DNA from: Aotearoamyces nothofagi
Taxonomy: Eukaryota; Ascomycota; Leotiomycetes; Leotiales; Tympanidaceae
DNA: 64,000 nucleotides
Reading direction: 5' to 3'
NCBI GenBank assembly: GCA_015345905.1
Contig: JADDTR010000025.1
Location: 1-64,000 of the forward strand
Part shown: positions 37,329 to 47,629 of the stretch, one piece after another
How positions within the stretch are numbered: position 1 is the stretch's first letter
Layout of the letters: each line of letters opens with the position of its first letter
The notes under the pieces: generated by a model
Database searches by the model: none
What the model was told of the DNA's origin: nothing
The model's input: the letters and a program-made list of their open reading frames with translations, nothing else
Position numbers and translations under genes: made by a program

Positions 37329-38416
37329 TCATCGCCAACAAACCACGGCCCTTCCATGTCCAGCGCCTTTAAAGGAGACTTTGCTTGCTCCTATAATCGC
37401 TTCCTGGGCCCCGTCTTCTGGGTCAATTTCCTGATCCGGCCAATCTCTCCAGATTTCAACGGTCCTCCAACAGCCCATGTTCACGGCAAGCTTTGCGACT
37501 CTCATTGCCTGCTTAGTATCGGCGACTTCAGTTAATAGCAGCCTAGCTCCACCGGCCGAAGCAGTTTTCAGGATCACGGGATAAAAGAGGTCCTCTGGAA
37601 ATGAGTTCTCGTATTCTGTCGCCTTCATCGACGGTGGTACAAGTGCAAGCTTCGGCTCCCAGTTACGAACAGATCTGCTCGTATCCGTATTGAACCCCTT
37701 TTGGGATATGTATGGGGGGTTCGAGATGACCACGTCCCATGGGCCATGCCATCTTGCGTTGTCACCTTGAGTAGCTAGCTCAGAAAGGACGTCGCCCTTG
37801 AGAAATGAGATTTCCTGACAAGCCTCGAGGCTCAGGCATTCGTTCTTGACATTGTGTCCTAAATTGTCTCGTGCTAGCTTCAACGCCGTATCAGAGATGT
37901 CCACTCCGACTATCTTAAGTTCCGAGAATCTCTGATGCAGGAGCTCGTAAAGCAATAGTAGTATGCATCCACTACCGGTACAGAGATCAAGGATCTTGAT
38001 ACTTCCATTTGTATTTAAAGTGGCATCCCTCCTAATAATCCCAGCAATATGGGAAGTATATGCCTCAGTCTCTGGCCTTGCTTGAGTCAATACAGAGTCC
38101 TCTTGGATAGTTCATGCACTTACCTTGGTATCAGAACACCAGGTCGGCATAGGATATCCAACCCCCCAAACGGCTGGGAGCCAACGAGATACTGCAAGGG
38201 CACACCTCTAGCTCTCTGCTGAACAAGCAGTTCTAGGAGAGCTTTGGCTTCCCTAGACTCTCGTCTTCGATGTCCAATACGTTCTGTAACATGTTCACGT
38301 AGCCATCGAAGCTCGTTGCTGGCTGAAGGTAATGTCCGGCACGTACGAAGTAGCGGAGGAAGCAGTGGAGAAATCCTGTAAGCATTCCATAGCACAGAAG
38401 GTTGAAGTCGCGGCAT
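37329..38416 (-). CDS. MTQ1: Release-factor glutamine methyltransferase (HemK/PrmC type), mitochondrial
   Basis: SAM-dependent N5-glutamine methyltransferase acting on the GGQ motif of mitochondrial release factors. Exons 38416-38124 and 38076-37329 give 346 aa. The N-terminal helical substrate domain has RGVPLQYLVGSQPFGGLDI and the IPRPETE block formed across the intron. The Rossmann motif I is ILDLCTGSGCILLLL and the diagnostic catalytic motif is VVISNPPYIS. The Arg/Ser-rich N terminus (MPRLQPSVLWNAYRISPLL) fits a mitochondrial presequence and favours Mtq1 over the cytosolic Mtq2. It is divergent from AIM32, another mitochondrial protein, with 198 bases between starts. Confidence 0.9.
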
Positions 38417-38614
38417 AGACCTCACATCCCGAAGAACATCCAAATCTCACTTGTATGAAGAAGTTACGAAAGCGCTTCGTTTGATTGGTTTCATGCGTAA
38501 ATTACGGCGACCTAATTGTGCCATATATGGCGCATCCCGATAAGATAACAACTGTTCCGTCGTCATTTTACGGCCCTTGATGCTTGCTCATTATGAGTTA
38601 TTGCGTCGTCCCTG
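38417..38614. promoter_or_regulatory. Short divergent promoter of MTQ1 and AIM32
   Basis: 198 bases between two start codons of mitochondrial-protein genes. No TATA box is evident. Confidence 0.5.
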
Positions 38615-39802
38615 ATGTCCTTACGACCTCTCATACGCTCATCATGGCATCCTCTGAGATCATGCTCGCGGACGATATCTCGAGTGCATAACGCAAAGCC
38701 ACCCTTCCCGACCATTCCAACATGCCCGTCCCCAACATGTTCGTGTGCAGCAACCCCGGTCATGCCGGAGGGCCTGGAGATCGACTACAGTAAGCCGCTC
38801 AATGGAACGATGGCTTCATATGCAGAGCAGGTCCTCATATGCACTGGTAAATCCGACTGGAAATCAAAAATCGAAGAGGAGAATGATGGGGATAATCTTG
38901 CAGCTGATTTAAAGGAGCTCTTAGGGAGAGGAGGAGTATACAGCGATGTACGCCCTTTTCTATTTTAATCTATCTATTATTTCACTTCCTCGCAATCCAG
39001 GCTGACTAAAATTGTAGCCCTATCACAATGTGGCTATAACAAATTCTTCTTTTCCGCCATCCAAGCCTAAACGAGAAGAGATCGAGACGACATCCGCATA
39101 CCTCTTTCCGAGCTTTAAATATGTGCCATTCCTTCCGCGAATCTCGTTCGACAGCGTGCAAGCACTTGTAAAGGGCTGCCTCCTGCCTAAGAAGCTCAAT
39201 CCAGCCCATAACGGGCTCTCGCCTATTCATAAAGATAGGCTTTTAAGAAGCCCTGGTTTTCAAAACTTGCTATACGGCGTACGGGATGTGGATGACATAT
39301 TAATATTGATATGTGGCCATGGAGGAAGAGATGCAAGATGTGGTATCTATGGGCCTCTTCTAAAAGAGGAATTCGAGAAAACTTTACCAATAAATGGATT
39401 TCAGGTTCTACAAGACCCTGTACGGGTCGAAGAGGATGAAGAGAATATGAGGTCTATAGATGGGCCAAACTTAGAAACTGTTCCAAGAGCCGCGAGGGTT
39501 GGACTGATAAGTCACATTGGTACGACCACAACCCTTATTCCAGCAATTGTTGTAGCCCGAGACTCTGCTAACAGCATGTAGGAGGTCACAAATTTGCAGG
39601 AAATGTGGTGCTATATATACCACCAAGGGTAAAGACTACTGATGGGCGGCTTCATCCACTTGCTGGATGTGGTATTTGGTATGGCAGGGTACAGCCAAAG
39701 CATGTGGAGGGTATTATCAATGAGACGATCCTTCACGGCAAGGTGATAGCTGATATCTTCCGCGGCGGCATAAGACAAGGCGGTGAGATTCTGAGGCTTT
39801 GA
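38615..39802 (+). CDS. AIM32: AIM32-like sucrase/ferredoxin-like protein
   Basis: Member of the sucrase/ferredoxin-like (thioredoxin-fold, probable 2Fe-2S) family; yeast Aim32 is mitochondrial and linked to redox quality control of imported proteins. Exons 38615-38947, 39018-39519, 39582-39802 give 351 aa. The N terminus is basic and Ser-rich (MSLRPLIRSSWHPLRSCSR), a likely presequence, followed by a CPSPTCSC cysteine cluster. The family core ILICGHGGRDARCGIYGP is seen mid-protein. The second core block, SHIGGHKFAGNVVLY, is completed across the last intron. The C-terminal block is PRVKTTDGRLHPLAGCGIWY-like. All family-typical Cys and His residues look present. Confidence 0.88.
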
Positions 39803-40824
39803 CGATGAGATCCGGCTTGAGCGACATTGCTTTAAATGTACATAGCAGGTTATCCCTAAAGCCAATCGGTTGAACTTGCCTACCCTGCAAAGACACAACA
39901 CCACCACGTCCCCGTACGATAATGACACGGGCCAGGTCCTGAAAGAAGAGCTCCCTGACGAAACTCTATGATTGAGTGCTGTTGGCAATGCACTTGTGTG
40001 ATTATCATATACTCAGAGCAATATGGTAGTTTGTAGTTTCCATAGGTACTTAAGCTATTAGCTCTTCTGATATTGACGCCTGCAGTGTCTCGGAGCCCAA
40101 GTCGTCGAGGTAATCTTGAATGATCAAGCTCTTGTCAGACAATTCCAAGGGCTTCTGATCCGACTATGACATGCCATGGATATAGATTAAAAATGGCAAA
40201 GATTACTTGGATCACATAGATGGGCTCCCAGCTCCAAGACAAGTCAGGATCGTATAAGGCCCTAGTTCGGCATCTACATAGATACTAGATTGCCGCTTCA
40301 ATCATTGTAGCTCATGAGCACTGCATCTCGCCTTCGTACTCTATAATTCATTTTGCCTTGCTTGCAACGCCTGCTCTCTTACAACCAGCTCTACCTCGTG
40401 GGCAAACTTGCTGCATCTAGGAAGACGTACCTATTTACTGCAATAGGGGCTGTCATCGCTAAACCTTCCAAAGATTTAGTGGGTAGGCCCTGTGGATGAT
40501 CGAGCTCCCATCGGTCTTCCGAGATAAGCCAGAGCGGCAGTGGCCGTTGGACATCCGAAAGTCGGAAGCCTCTCATGCCCACCTACAGCAAGAGGATTCA
40601 AATATGTATTTATATCATCCACTTATATATTTTCGTAAAGAACTTTAGTTTTTTGGATTAACTTGTGCCCACCATATAGCGTGTTCAGGATTCCCTATTT
40701 CATTTATACATTTGTGTATTCGCCGCGTGTCTCTCCGTGATACCACCCTTATATCTATTTGATCATTCTACTCCTTATTTTATATCTACAGAGAGCCAGA
40801 GATTTAAGGGTTGTATCTTTTAAA
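39803..40824. other. 1 kb intergenic region, no gene seen
   Basis: Short frames (39611-39988 minus, overlapping AIM32's 3' end; 40391-40582 minus) have no support. An in-frame ATG at 40759 extends the amidase frame upstream but would add a hydrophobic segment atypical of the family, so this part is taken as promoter and 5' UTR. Confidence 0.5.
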
Positions 40825-42449
40825 ATGGCTGAGCCTTACCGTTTAACGGCGACTCAAGCTCTCGCGTTGTTAAAAAGCGGCGATCTCACTGTCGAGGATT
40901 ATGCCAGGTCTCTCCTCAGCCGCATCAAGGAGCGCGATAACGTGGTTAAAGCGTGGGTATATCTCGATCCGGAGTTTGTGATCGCTCAGGCCAAAAAGCT
41001 GGATCAGATCCCGGCTGAGAAGAGAGGGCCACTTCATGGGATTGCTATCGGTGTGAAGGATGTTATTCTCACTAAAGGTCTGCTACTTTCCTTATCCCGT
41101 CTCTCCTGTGTTGTTATAACAGACTGATAGCTAATGTTTAAGCAGACATGCCAACAGCCTATAACTCAGCAATTTATAAAGATTCCCCTCCGGGACTTGT
41201 TGATGCTGCACCCATTATCACTCTTCGTGCTGCTGGTGCTCTGATCTTTGGTAAGACGGCCACGACCGAGTTTGCAGCTGTTCTTGAAGGTGGCCCTGCC
41301 GGGAATCCACACGACCCCAGACGAACGCCCGGTGGATCATCGTCTGGGTCAGGAGCAGCAGTCGGTGATTACCAAGTCCCTATCACACTAGGAACTCAAA
41401 CAGGTGGAAGCACCATCCGTCCCGGCTCATTCAACGGTATCTATGCATTTAAAGTAAGTCGCCGGAATTCCTTACATCTTATCCCCATTCTCTCTCCTTT
41501 CCACCCTCTTCTCAAGACTCTAGCATTAATATGATTTCAGCCAACATGGGGTGCCATATCACGTGAAGGGCTCGCACAATACTCCATGACCTGCGACACC
41601 CTAGGTCTGTACAGCCGCTCTGTCGAAGATCTCGAGCTCCTCTCCAGCGTCTTCCAACTCTCCGACGACGAGCCGGTGCCCAGCTCTCCACTCTCACTGA
41701 AGGGCGCCAAGATCGCCTTCGCCAAGACACACGTCTGGTCCATAGCCGGTCCTGGCACTCAAGCTGTCTGGACGAAAGCACAAGATCTATTGAAGGCTCG
41801 TGGCGCAAGCGTCGAGGAGATTGATCTCCCCGAAGAGTTCGGCAATATCAAGCAATGGCATAAGAACGTGCTTGATGGTGAAGCACGGACGTCGTTTCTC
41901 GGCAGTAAGTCCTCCCACCTCCAATATTCCAAACTCCGTTCTTGACCGTACTGATTGATACGTTATAGACTACCTACTCGCACAAGAGAAAATGAGTTTA
42001 ACAATACAAGCACAAGTCGAGAACGTAAGGAAACTAACCCGAAAAGAACAACTTGAAAGCTACGATGGATGTGCCCGTCTAAGACCTGTCTGGGACGAGA
42101 TTGCGAGCAAATATGATGCCGTTCTCACTCCCAGCGTCGTTGATGAGGCGCCACTAGGACTGGAAAGTACCGGTGATGCCGTGAGTTTTCCTCCTTTCCC
42201 CATTCCCCTCTCCCTCTCTTTCCCATCCCTCTTCCCGCCGACTAACCCCTCCCCCAGGGCTTCTGCTCAACCTGGACAATCCTCCAAGTCCCCGCCCTGA
42301 ACATCCCCGGCTTCTCAGGCCCAAACGACCTTCCAATCGGCTTAACCCTCGTCGGACCACGCTACACCGATCTACACCTCTTGCACGCCGCGAAGACGAT
42401 CGGTGGCGTGTTTGAAAACGAGGGCGGATGGGGCCATAAGCTTTTCTAA
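40825..42449 (+). CDS. Amidase signature family hydrolase
   Basis: Amide hydrolase of the amidase signature family with a Ser-cisSer-Lys triad. Exons 40825-41077, 41146-41453, 41541-41904, 41969-42180, 42258-42449 give 442 aa. The catalytic Lys is K78 in GIAIGVKDV; the Ser-rich loop is TPGGSSSGSGAAV (residues 146-157); the nucleophile is S173 in LGTQTGGSTIRPGSF. The C-terminal fungal block is LNIPGFSGPNDLPIGLTLVG. It lacks any extension for glutamyl-tRNA amidotransferase function or a signal peptide, so a cytosolic enzyme for small amides is likely; the substrate is unknown. Phases of all four introns fit. The start MAEPYRLTAT aligns with the usual N terminus of this group. Confidence 0.92.
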
Positions 42450-43860
42450 ATAAGATAGTGCAATGGACGCGTTGATATCGTGCCTGTTATCCTGTATCGT
42501 TGTGATGACTTCACTCCATGCCTCACTTTGCTAGACGTGTAGGCTCGCACAATAGATCAGATCAGTTCGCTATTACCATATCTCATCTTGAGAAAATCTC
42601 GCTGCTGCTTTCATTTCCAAATACACCATCCTATGAGGCCATATACCGCAAAAGCAGAATCACTCTAGAGTACTTATATCTAGAAGTAGCCGCACGGCCA
42701 GCACGCGCTGAGATAGTACCCTAAAAAGTGCATAGATACTTCTCTCGGCACGGAACTCAGAAAAAACCCTGTTTGTTTAGATAACTATTCGTTTTTCTGC
42801 TCCTTTACTTCACCCTTCCATACTCGGATTCTTTTCGCCGAGATAATCGAGGGTCCTGTAGCCAGTGTATCGATGTATCATCACAACATAACTCCCTCAG
42901 ATATTTCCCAAACAAGAAATAGCCGCCCACCACACATCAGATCACATCACATCACAGCACATCACAGCACATCATCAACTCACAATCCCCCAATAAATTA
43001 TCCCCTCTCATTCTCCCAAACTCTCCAGTATACCCTCCCCTCACAACGAACACACCCAGCCTAGCGTCTCCCAATCCGCACTAGCGCGCCCGCCGCCCTT
43101 GCACCTCTGCTAACCTCGCTCTACTCCGGGAATCGGGTACGGGACAAGAGGACCCAGCCACCGATTGACGCACCGAGGGCCGGCTAGCAGAACAGGACAG
43201 CACGGCAGAGGTTCACAGAACTGCTAGAGGAGTTCCGGTCCTGGGATTGCTGGAATTGGAGCGGGTGTTGGGGGGATGTGGCCTGGCAATTCATTGATTG
43301 CTGTTGTGTTTTGCTATTATGGCTATTCCGGACGGTCCGGATTAAGGGGGTGCGGAAGGGGAGAGGAGGGGTAGAATTAAACTTGGGGGATTGGGGAGGG
43401 GAGATTGGTTTTATATCGGACTCACGAGGGCTTTGGTTGCGTTCGGTTGGGGATTCAGATGGCGCTATCCTGTCTGGTGATGGAGATATGCGTCCTATCT
43501 GGTTGATGAATTAGGAGAGCTTACATTACGTAGGTGAGCTCGGCCAAGATAAAGCGACTTCTGTGAAGTAGACGTGATATTAGACAGTTCGGAATATCGA
43601 GTCTGCCTCTGATGTGATAAATGATTCCATGCCTCGACGGTCGTGACGGCATATCGATGCTGTAAATCTTTTAAATTGTTCAAGACCACATAGCGATGAA
43701 ACGGGACCTGATATATGAGTAGTAACTTCTGCAATCACTTCAATGATTTGCTAGCGCTATGCAGTATTTTACAGTCCAAATTCCTTCGCTCTATCTCTCC
43801 CTACCCCTTTCTATCCGACGTAATACAAGCTCACCACGAAACCTGTTCGTTGTCCGTCAT
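42450..43860. other. 1.4 kb convergent spacer with short repeats
   Basis: No supported gene. Contains ATCACATCACAGCAC-type repeats (about 42930-42985) and a G-rich purine tract on the plus strand (43260-43430). The frames 43278-43514 and 43715-44170 are respectively low complexity and antisense to ATP9. Confidence 0.6.
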
Positions 43861-44428
43861 TTACACGTACTTGCACATCATGGCAACCATGAGATCGAAA
43901 AGACCGATAGCCTCGACGAAGGCGAAACCGAGAATGGCATATGAGAACAGTTGTCCTCTCATGCTTGGGTTGCGGGCAACAGCACTCAAAAGAGATGCGA
44001 AGACGAGACCGATACCGATACCGGCACCTCCCAATCCGATGGCGGCTGAACCCATACCGAGGTTTTGTGAAACTTGGACCATAGCGGAGGCAATCTCAGA
44101 TGAGTATGGTCGGGTTTGCTTGCTGAGAGCGTTGCGGGTTGCAGCATTGAGGATGTTGGAAGCTTGTTGACGCTTCAGAGTCTGGAATGGTGAAGCACTG
44201 GCGCGGACACCTGTTTTTTTCACATCGTCAGTTTAAGGCATCAAAAGAAGTGGATGGCACTCAATTGAAGTCAATTGAGCATTTATAGGATTGATATTTA
44301 CCTGAGAAGGCCCGCTGGGCGGTTGGCTGAAGCTTCATTGAGCTCCGGACCATCGGGCGAGCCACCTTGGTGGTGGTTGAGCTCAAGAGAGAAGCCATCT
44401 TAGGGGCAATCATGCGTGTGGCAGCCAT
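43861..44428 (-). CDS. ATP9: Mitochondrial ATP synthase subunit c, nuclear-encoded
   Basis: Proteolipid of the F1Fo c-ring in the inner mitochondrial membrane. Exons 44428-44302 and 44210-43861 give 158 aa. A long basic presequence (about 77 aa, MAATRMIAPKMASLLSS...) ends near TRPYSSEIA, matching the processing site of the Neurospora protein, so the mature part is about 81 aa. Two helices flank the RNPSMRGQLF loop; the proton-carrying Glu is in GFAFVEAIGLFDL. Nuclear location with a long presequence is usual for filamentous ascomycetes, unlike Saccharomyces. The intron lies in the presequence. One gene copy is visible in the window. Confidence 0.96.
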
Positions 44429-47400
44429 TGCGAATATCGGGTTTGAGAAACTCGATTGATGGAGAGGAGTTTTGGGATGAAGGAGAGTAGAAGAAGAATC
44501 CGGGGAGAGCTGGAGTTCTTGAGAGCTGGTGTTTTAGGAAGAAAGGAAGGAATGGGAGGGCGAAAAGTTGAACAAGTGTGTAGCTCATAGGCCATCCCCA
44601 CTTATCCGCGGCTTGGTTGGATCTCAGCAAATCGAGGTGCCTTGAGCCAGATAGCCTGGGATGATGGAGCTGGCTTGACCAGCCCCTTTGGGGAGGATCC
44701 GTGCCGTTACGGATTTGGGCGTGTGGGTCTTGCAATATGGGTCAGTAAATGAAATCAATCACACCCACCTGCACAGGCTGGCTGGCGTCAACAGCCAGCG
44801 GTCCCTGATGTCGGCGAGTCACGGAAAGCTAAACCTTGGCAGTCTTCCTCAGCTCGTGGCCGGGGCCCTCGGCTGCCGGCGTCTAGTACGCGGAACGGTC
44901 TCATTTCCACTGTCTCAGCAGTACAGTCGAAGCCTCATCAGCGTTGATTTAGAGTGCCGCCAAAACCACTGCCCGAGGCGGAGAGTGCGCTCACTCTCTA
45001 AAGGCGTGTGAACATAATGATCGTTTGTTGATCTTGGGATAGTCTGGCTGCGATATCCACTCGTCCATGCCAATAGAAGAGCACCGTGCCTGCGTCGCTG
45101 GTGCTTTGCCTCGGGCGAGGGCATGAAGCCCAAGCGAAGTTGGCTAAGCGCGAAAAAAAACATAAGCTATGGAAAGTCCGGTCCAATGTTGACCCGCACC
45201 CGTCCAGGCTCGGCCTGTCATTGGCCACCGTAGAAACTCGAGATACATATCTCCAGCATAGATAAAACAATAAAATAACAATATATAACATAAGACAGAC
45301 ATCTTCAAGCATTCCAAGAGCTCAATTGCGGTCGAAAATCGAGTTCTCTGAAAAGTTGTGAATTGATACCTTCTTTAGGTCCGGTCGGAAACAAGGATCG
45401 ACTCTCGGTTGCAGAGGCTGTTTCGCAAAACAACCTAAGAAAAGGCCTCCTGTTAGAAACTCCCGAGGATCCCGTCGTGCCCGTATCCGCGCACTGGAGT
45501 TGCGAAAGAAGTCCGCCCATCCCCAGGCGGAAAGGAGAACCAACAGCGCTCCGTCGTTGCGCCAACGATAATGATCGCCTGCGTCGTCTCCCTTCTTGAT
45601 GTCATCCTTCTCTCGGAGCTAGTTCTCTCTAAGCTCTGGTGAGCATGGCCATGTGGAACTTGTTTGCGCTGGCGCGTTTTCTATTTGCCTAATGATGGGT
45701 GACGCTCCGCTGGCCCCCCGGGTTGCTGCTGCCGCAGGGGCCGTACAGGTGTCTTTCGTGCTGGCACACTCACTAAAATTGACCACTGCTCCAGGTCTCG
45801 CCCCTGTATTTCCTTCCTTAGGAGGGTATTCGGGCTGGCGTCTGGCCAAGCAGGCCACAGTATAATACTGCTGCCTCCCAGCTACATTGTGATGGAGAAA
45901 TGGACACTGCCACAAGACGACCTCCATAACTCTTGACAAAAATTCGGATGTGTCGGAGAGCGGCTGCTTCTTCCTGACTTCGTAAATAAATTGCGATGAT
46001 TTTATTTCATTTTAGCGACCTATCGCTATCAAGGTAGGCCATCCGAGATTTGAAGCAGGGCCTCGTGCGATAGACAGCTGTTGGAAGCGTCCTAACATGA
46101 GGTCGGTCAGCCGCCTGGCTTGGATGTCAACGACGACGTGGCCTTGCTCGCAGCTTTTTGCTGCGTGGCAGGGATATTCGAAATACCGTCGTCTCATTGT
46201 CATGGTCGGCCTTTGACTTGCGATCGAGACGACCATCATAAGCTGATGCTGGCATTTGAAGCTCCGAGATGGACCACCAGCATGGCCTTCTGGGGTTCAT
46301 ACTGAGCCAGACTATTTCATCTTTGCTATTGTCGATTTCAATTGCAGGATGGAATGTCAAAACTTGCTGGAATCGAGGGTCGCAAAGACACTACGCGTGG
46401 TGGACGCTGACTTTAGGATAGAATCCCGATCCATTCTTGGCAGACTAGACAGCCACGGTTGTCGACGTGGAGATTTTGTGATGGATGAGAGATTACTGCC
46501 CACCAAACGGCATTTTTAGGACATGATGAAGCCGTATTGCAAGACTAGTAAATGATAGCAGGAGACCACGACGATCAAGCTGAGGTACGGCAACAAAGAT
46601 GCAAAGAAAGCACAATATGCTCAGAGGACGCACACGAAAATATATTCAAGGATAAAGGAAACAGAAACTAGAAACGGTAAGTCAAGAAGACGAAATTGTT
46701 TATGGTACATGGATGAAAGCTGGCTATAGAGCCGGTTAGCTTGGCACTGCTGCTTGCTCAGTAGCCGCGAATGTTCCATCAGGAACAGAACAGTGTCAGG
46801 CTACTACTGTAGGCGATGTCTAGTAAAAGTGAGTATCGGAGGACTATATGAGATTCCTGAAATGGTTTGAACGATCCATAACCCACTGTACACGAGCTCC
46901 GTCGTCCGCCAAGTCTCAATTCAACACGGCGGTCACACTGGTACGATTCCCCATGTTTCGCCGTGTACGGCCAAGAGAAGGCGATTTCAAACCTGAATAT
47001 ACGTCGTAAATCGCGCAAGAGGATGGGTCCCGTAACAGGATGCCGTCGACAGCAACACCATCCGCCACACCGGCCGAGATGAAGTCCTCTCGACGTGATG
47101 TAGTTGAAAGAAGAGTAAACAAGTCGTGGAGGTCGACCACGAAATGCGGGGTAAGCGTCTCTGAAGGTGTTCGGCTAATCCACTGTGTCACGGATAATCT
47201 CTCCTCCCTAGACACAGCCAATCACCCATGTGTCCTCTAGAAGTTGCCAGATCAGGGCTTCAGTGCAGTGCATTACTCGTTCCAGAATGCACCTGTGCGG
47301 TTTCGCTGTTGAGGCTGCTCTGTGCTGCACGTGAGCTGCGATTTGGGCCCACACAGCTGCCTTTCGCGCTCCTCCGGGAGCACGGCCGCGGGAGGGAAAT

Positions 47401-47629
47401 GGAGAACAAGGGCGGCATGGCACTAAGGCTAAAAGGCACAGGGGTCTTTTACTGCTTTACAATAATATCATGTACCTGTATCCTCTTGGAATAAAACGTG
47501 GGTGACATTGAGTGTCTTCTAATGCTATAATCTATCTCTACGTGCTAGTGACTAGCTATTGAATAGAATAGCTATGCAACTAGCTTTAAGACACGCTAAT
47601 GAATATGCAATTCTTTATACTGCTGGATT
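44429..47629. other. 3.2 kb gene-poor region
   Basis: The longest stretch without a convincing gene. Contents: the ATP9 promoter, several frames of 60-110 codons on both strands with no recognisable family, a Cys-containing minus-strand frame (45619-45939), another minus-strand frame (46916-47221), and a perfect 8-bp palindromic arm pair at 47553-47574. GC content is ordinary (no RIP signature), so this is not simply decayed transposon DNA. Noncoding RNAs or multi-exon genes with short exons cannot be excluded. Confidence 0.5.
47553..47574. repeat. Perfect 8-bp inverted repeat (hairpin)
   Basis: TAGCTATT, a 6-base loop, then AATAGCTA. It sits about 55 bases past the stop codon of the minus-strand GHKL gene, so it would be in that gene's 3' UTR or terminator region. 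Wider arms (GTGTCTT at 47512, AAGACAC at 47588) are also inverted. Confidence 0.7.

Noticed and set aside
40759-40824. N-terminal extension of the amidase from an upstream ATG
   Set aside because: It would add 22 residues with a hydrophobic MIILLLILYL run not typical of this amidase group; MAEPYRLTAT fits the family start better.
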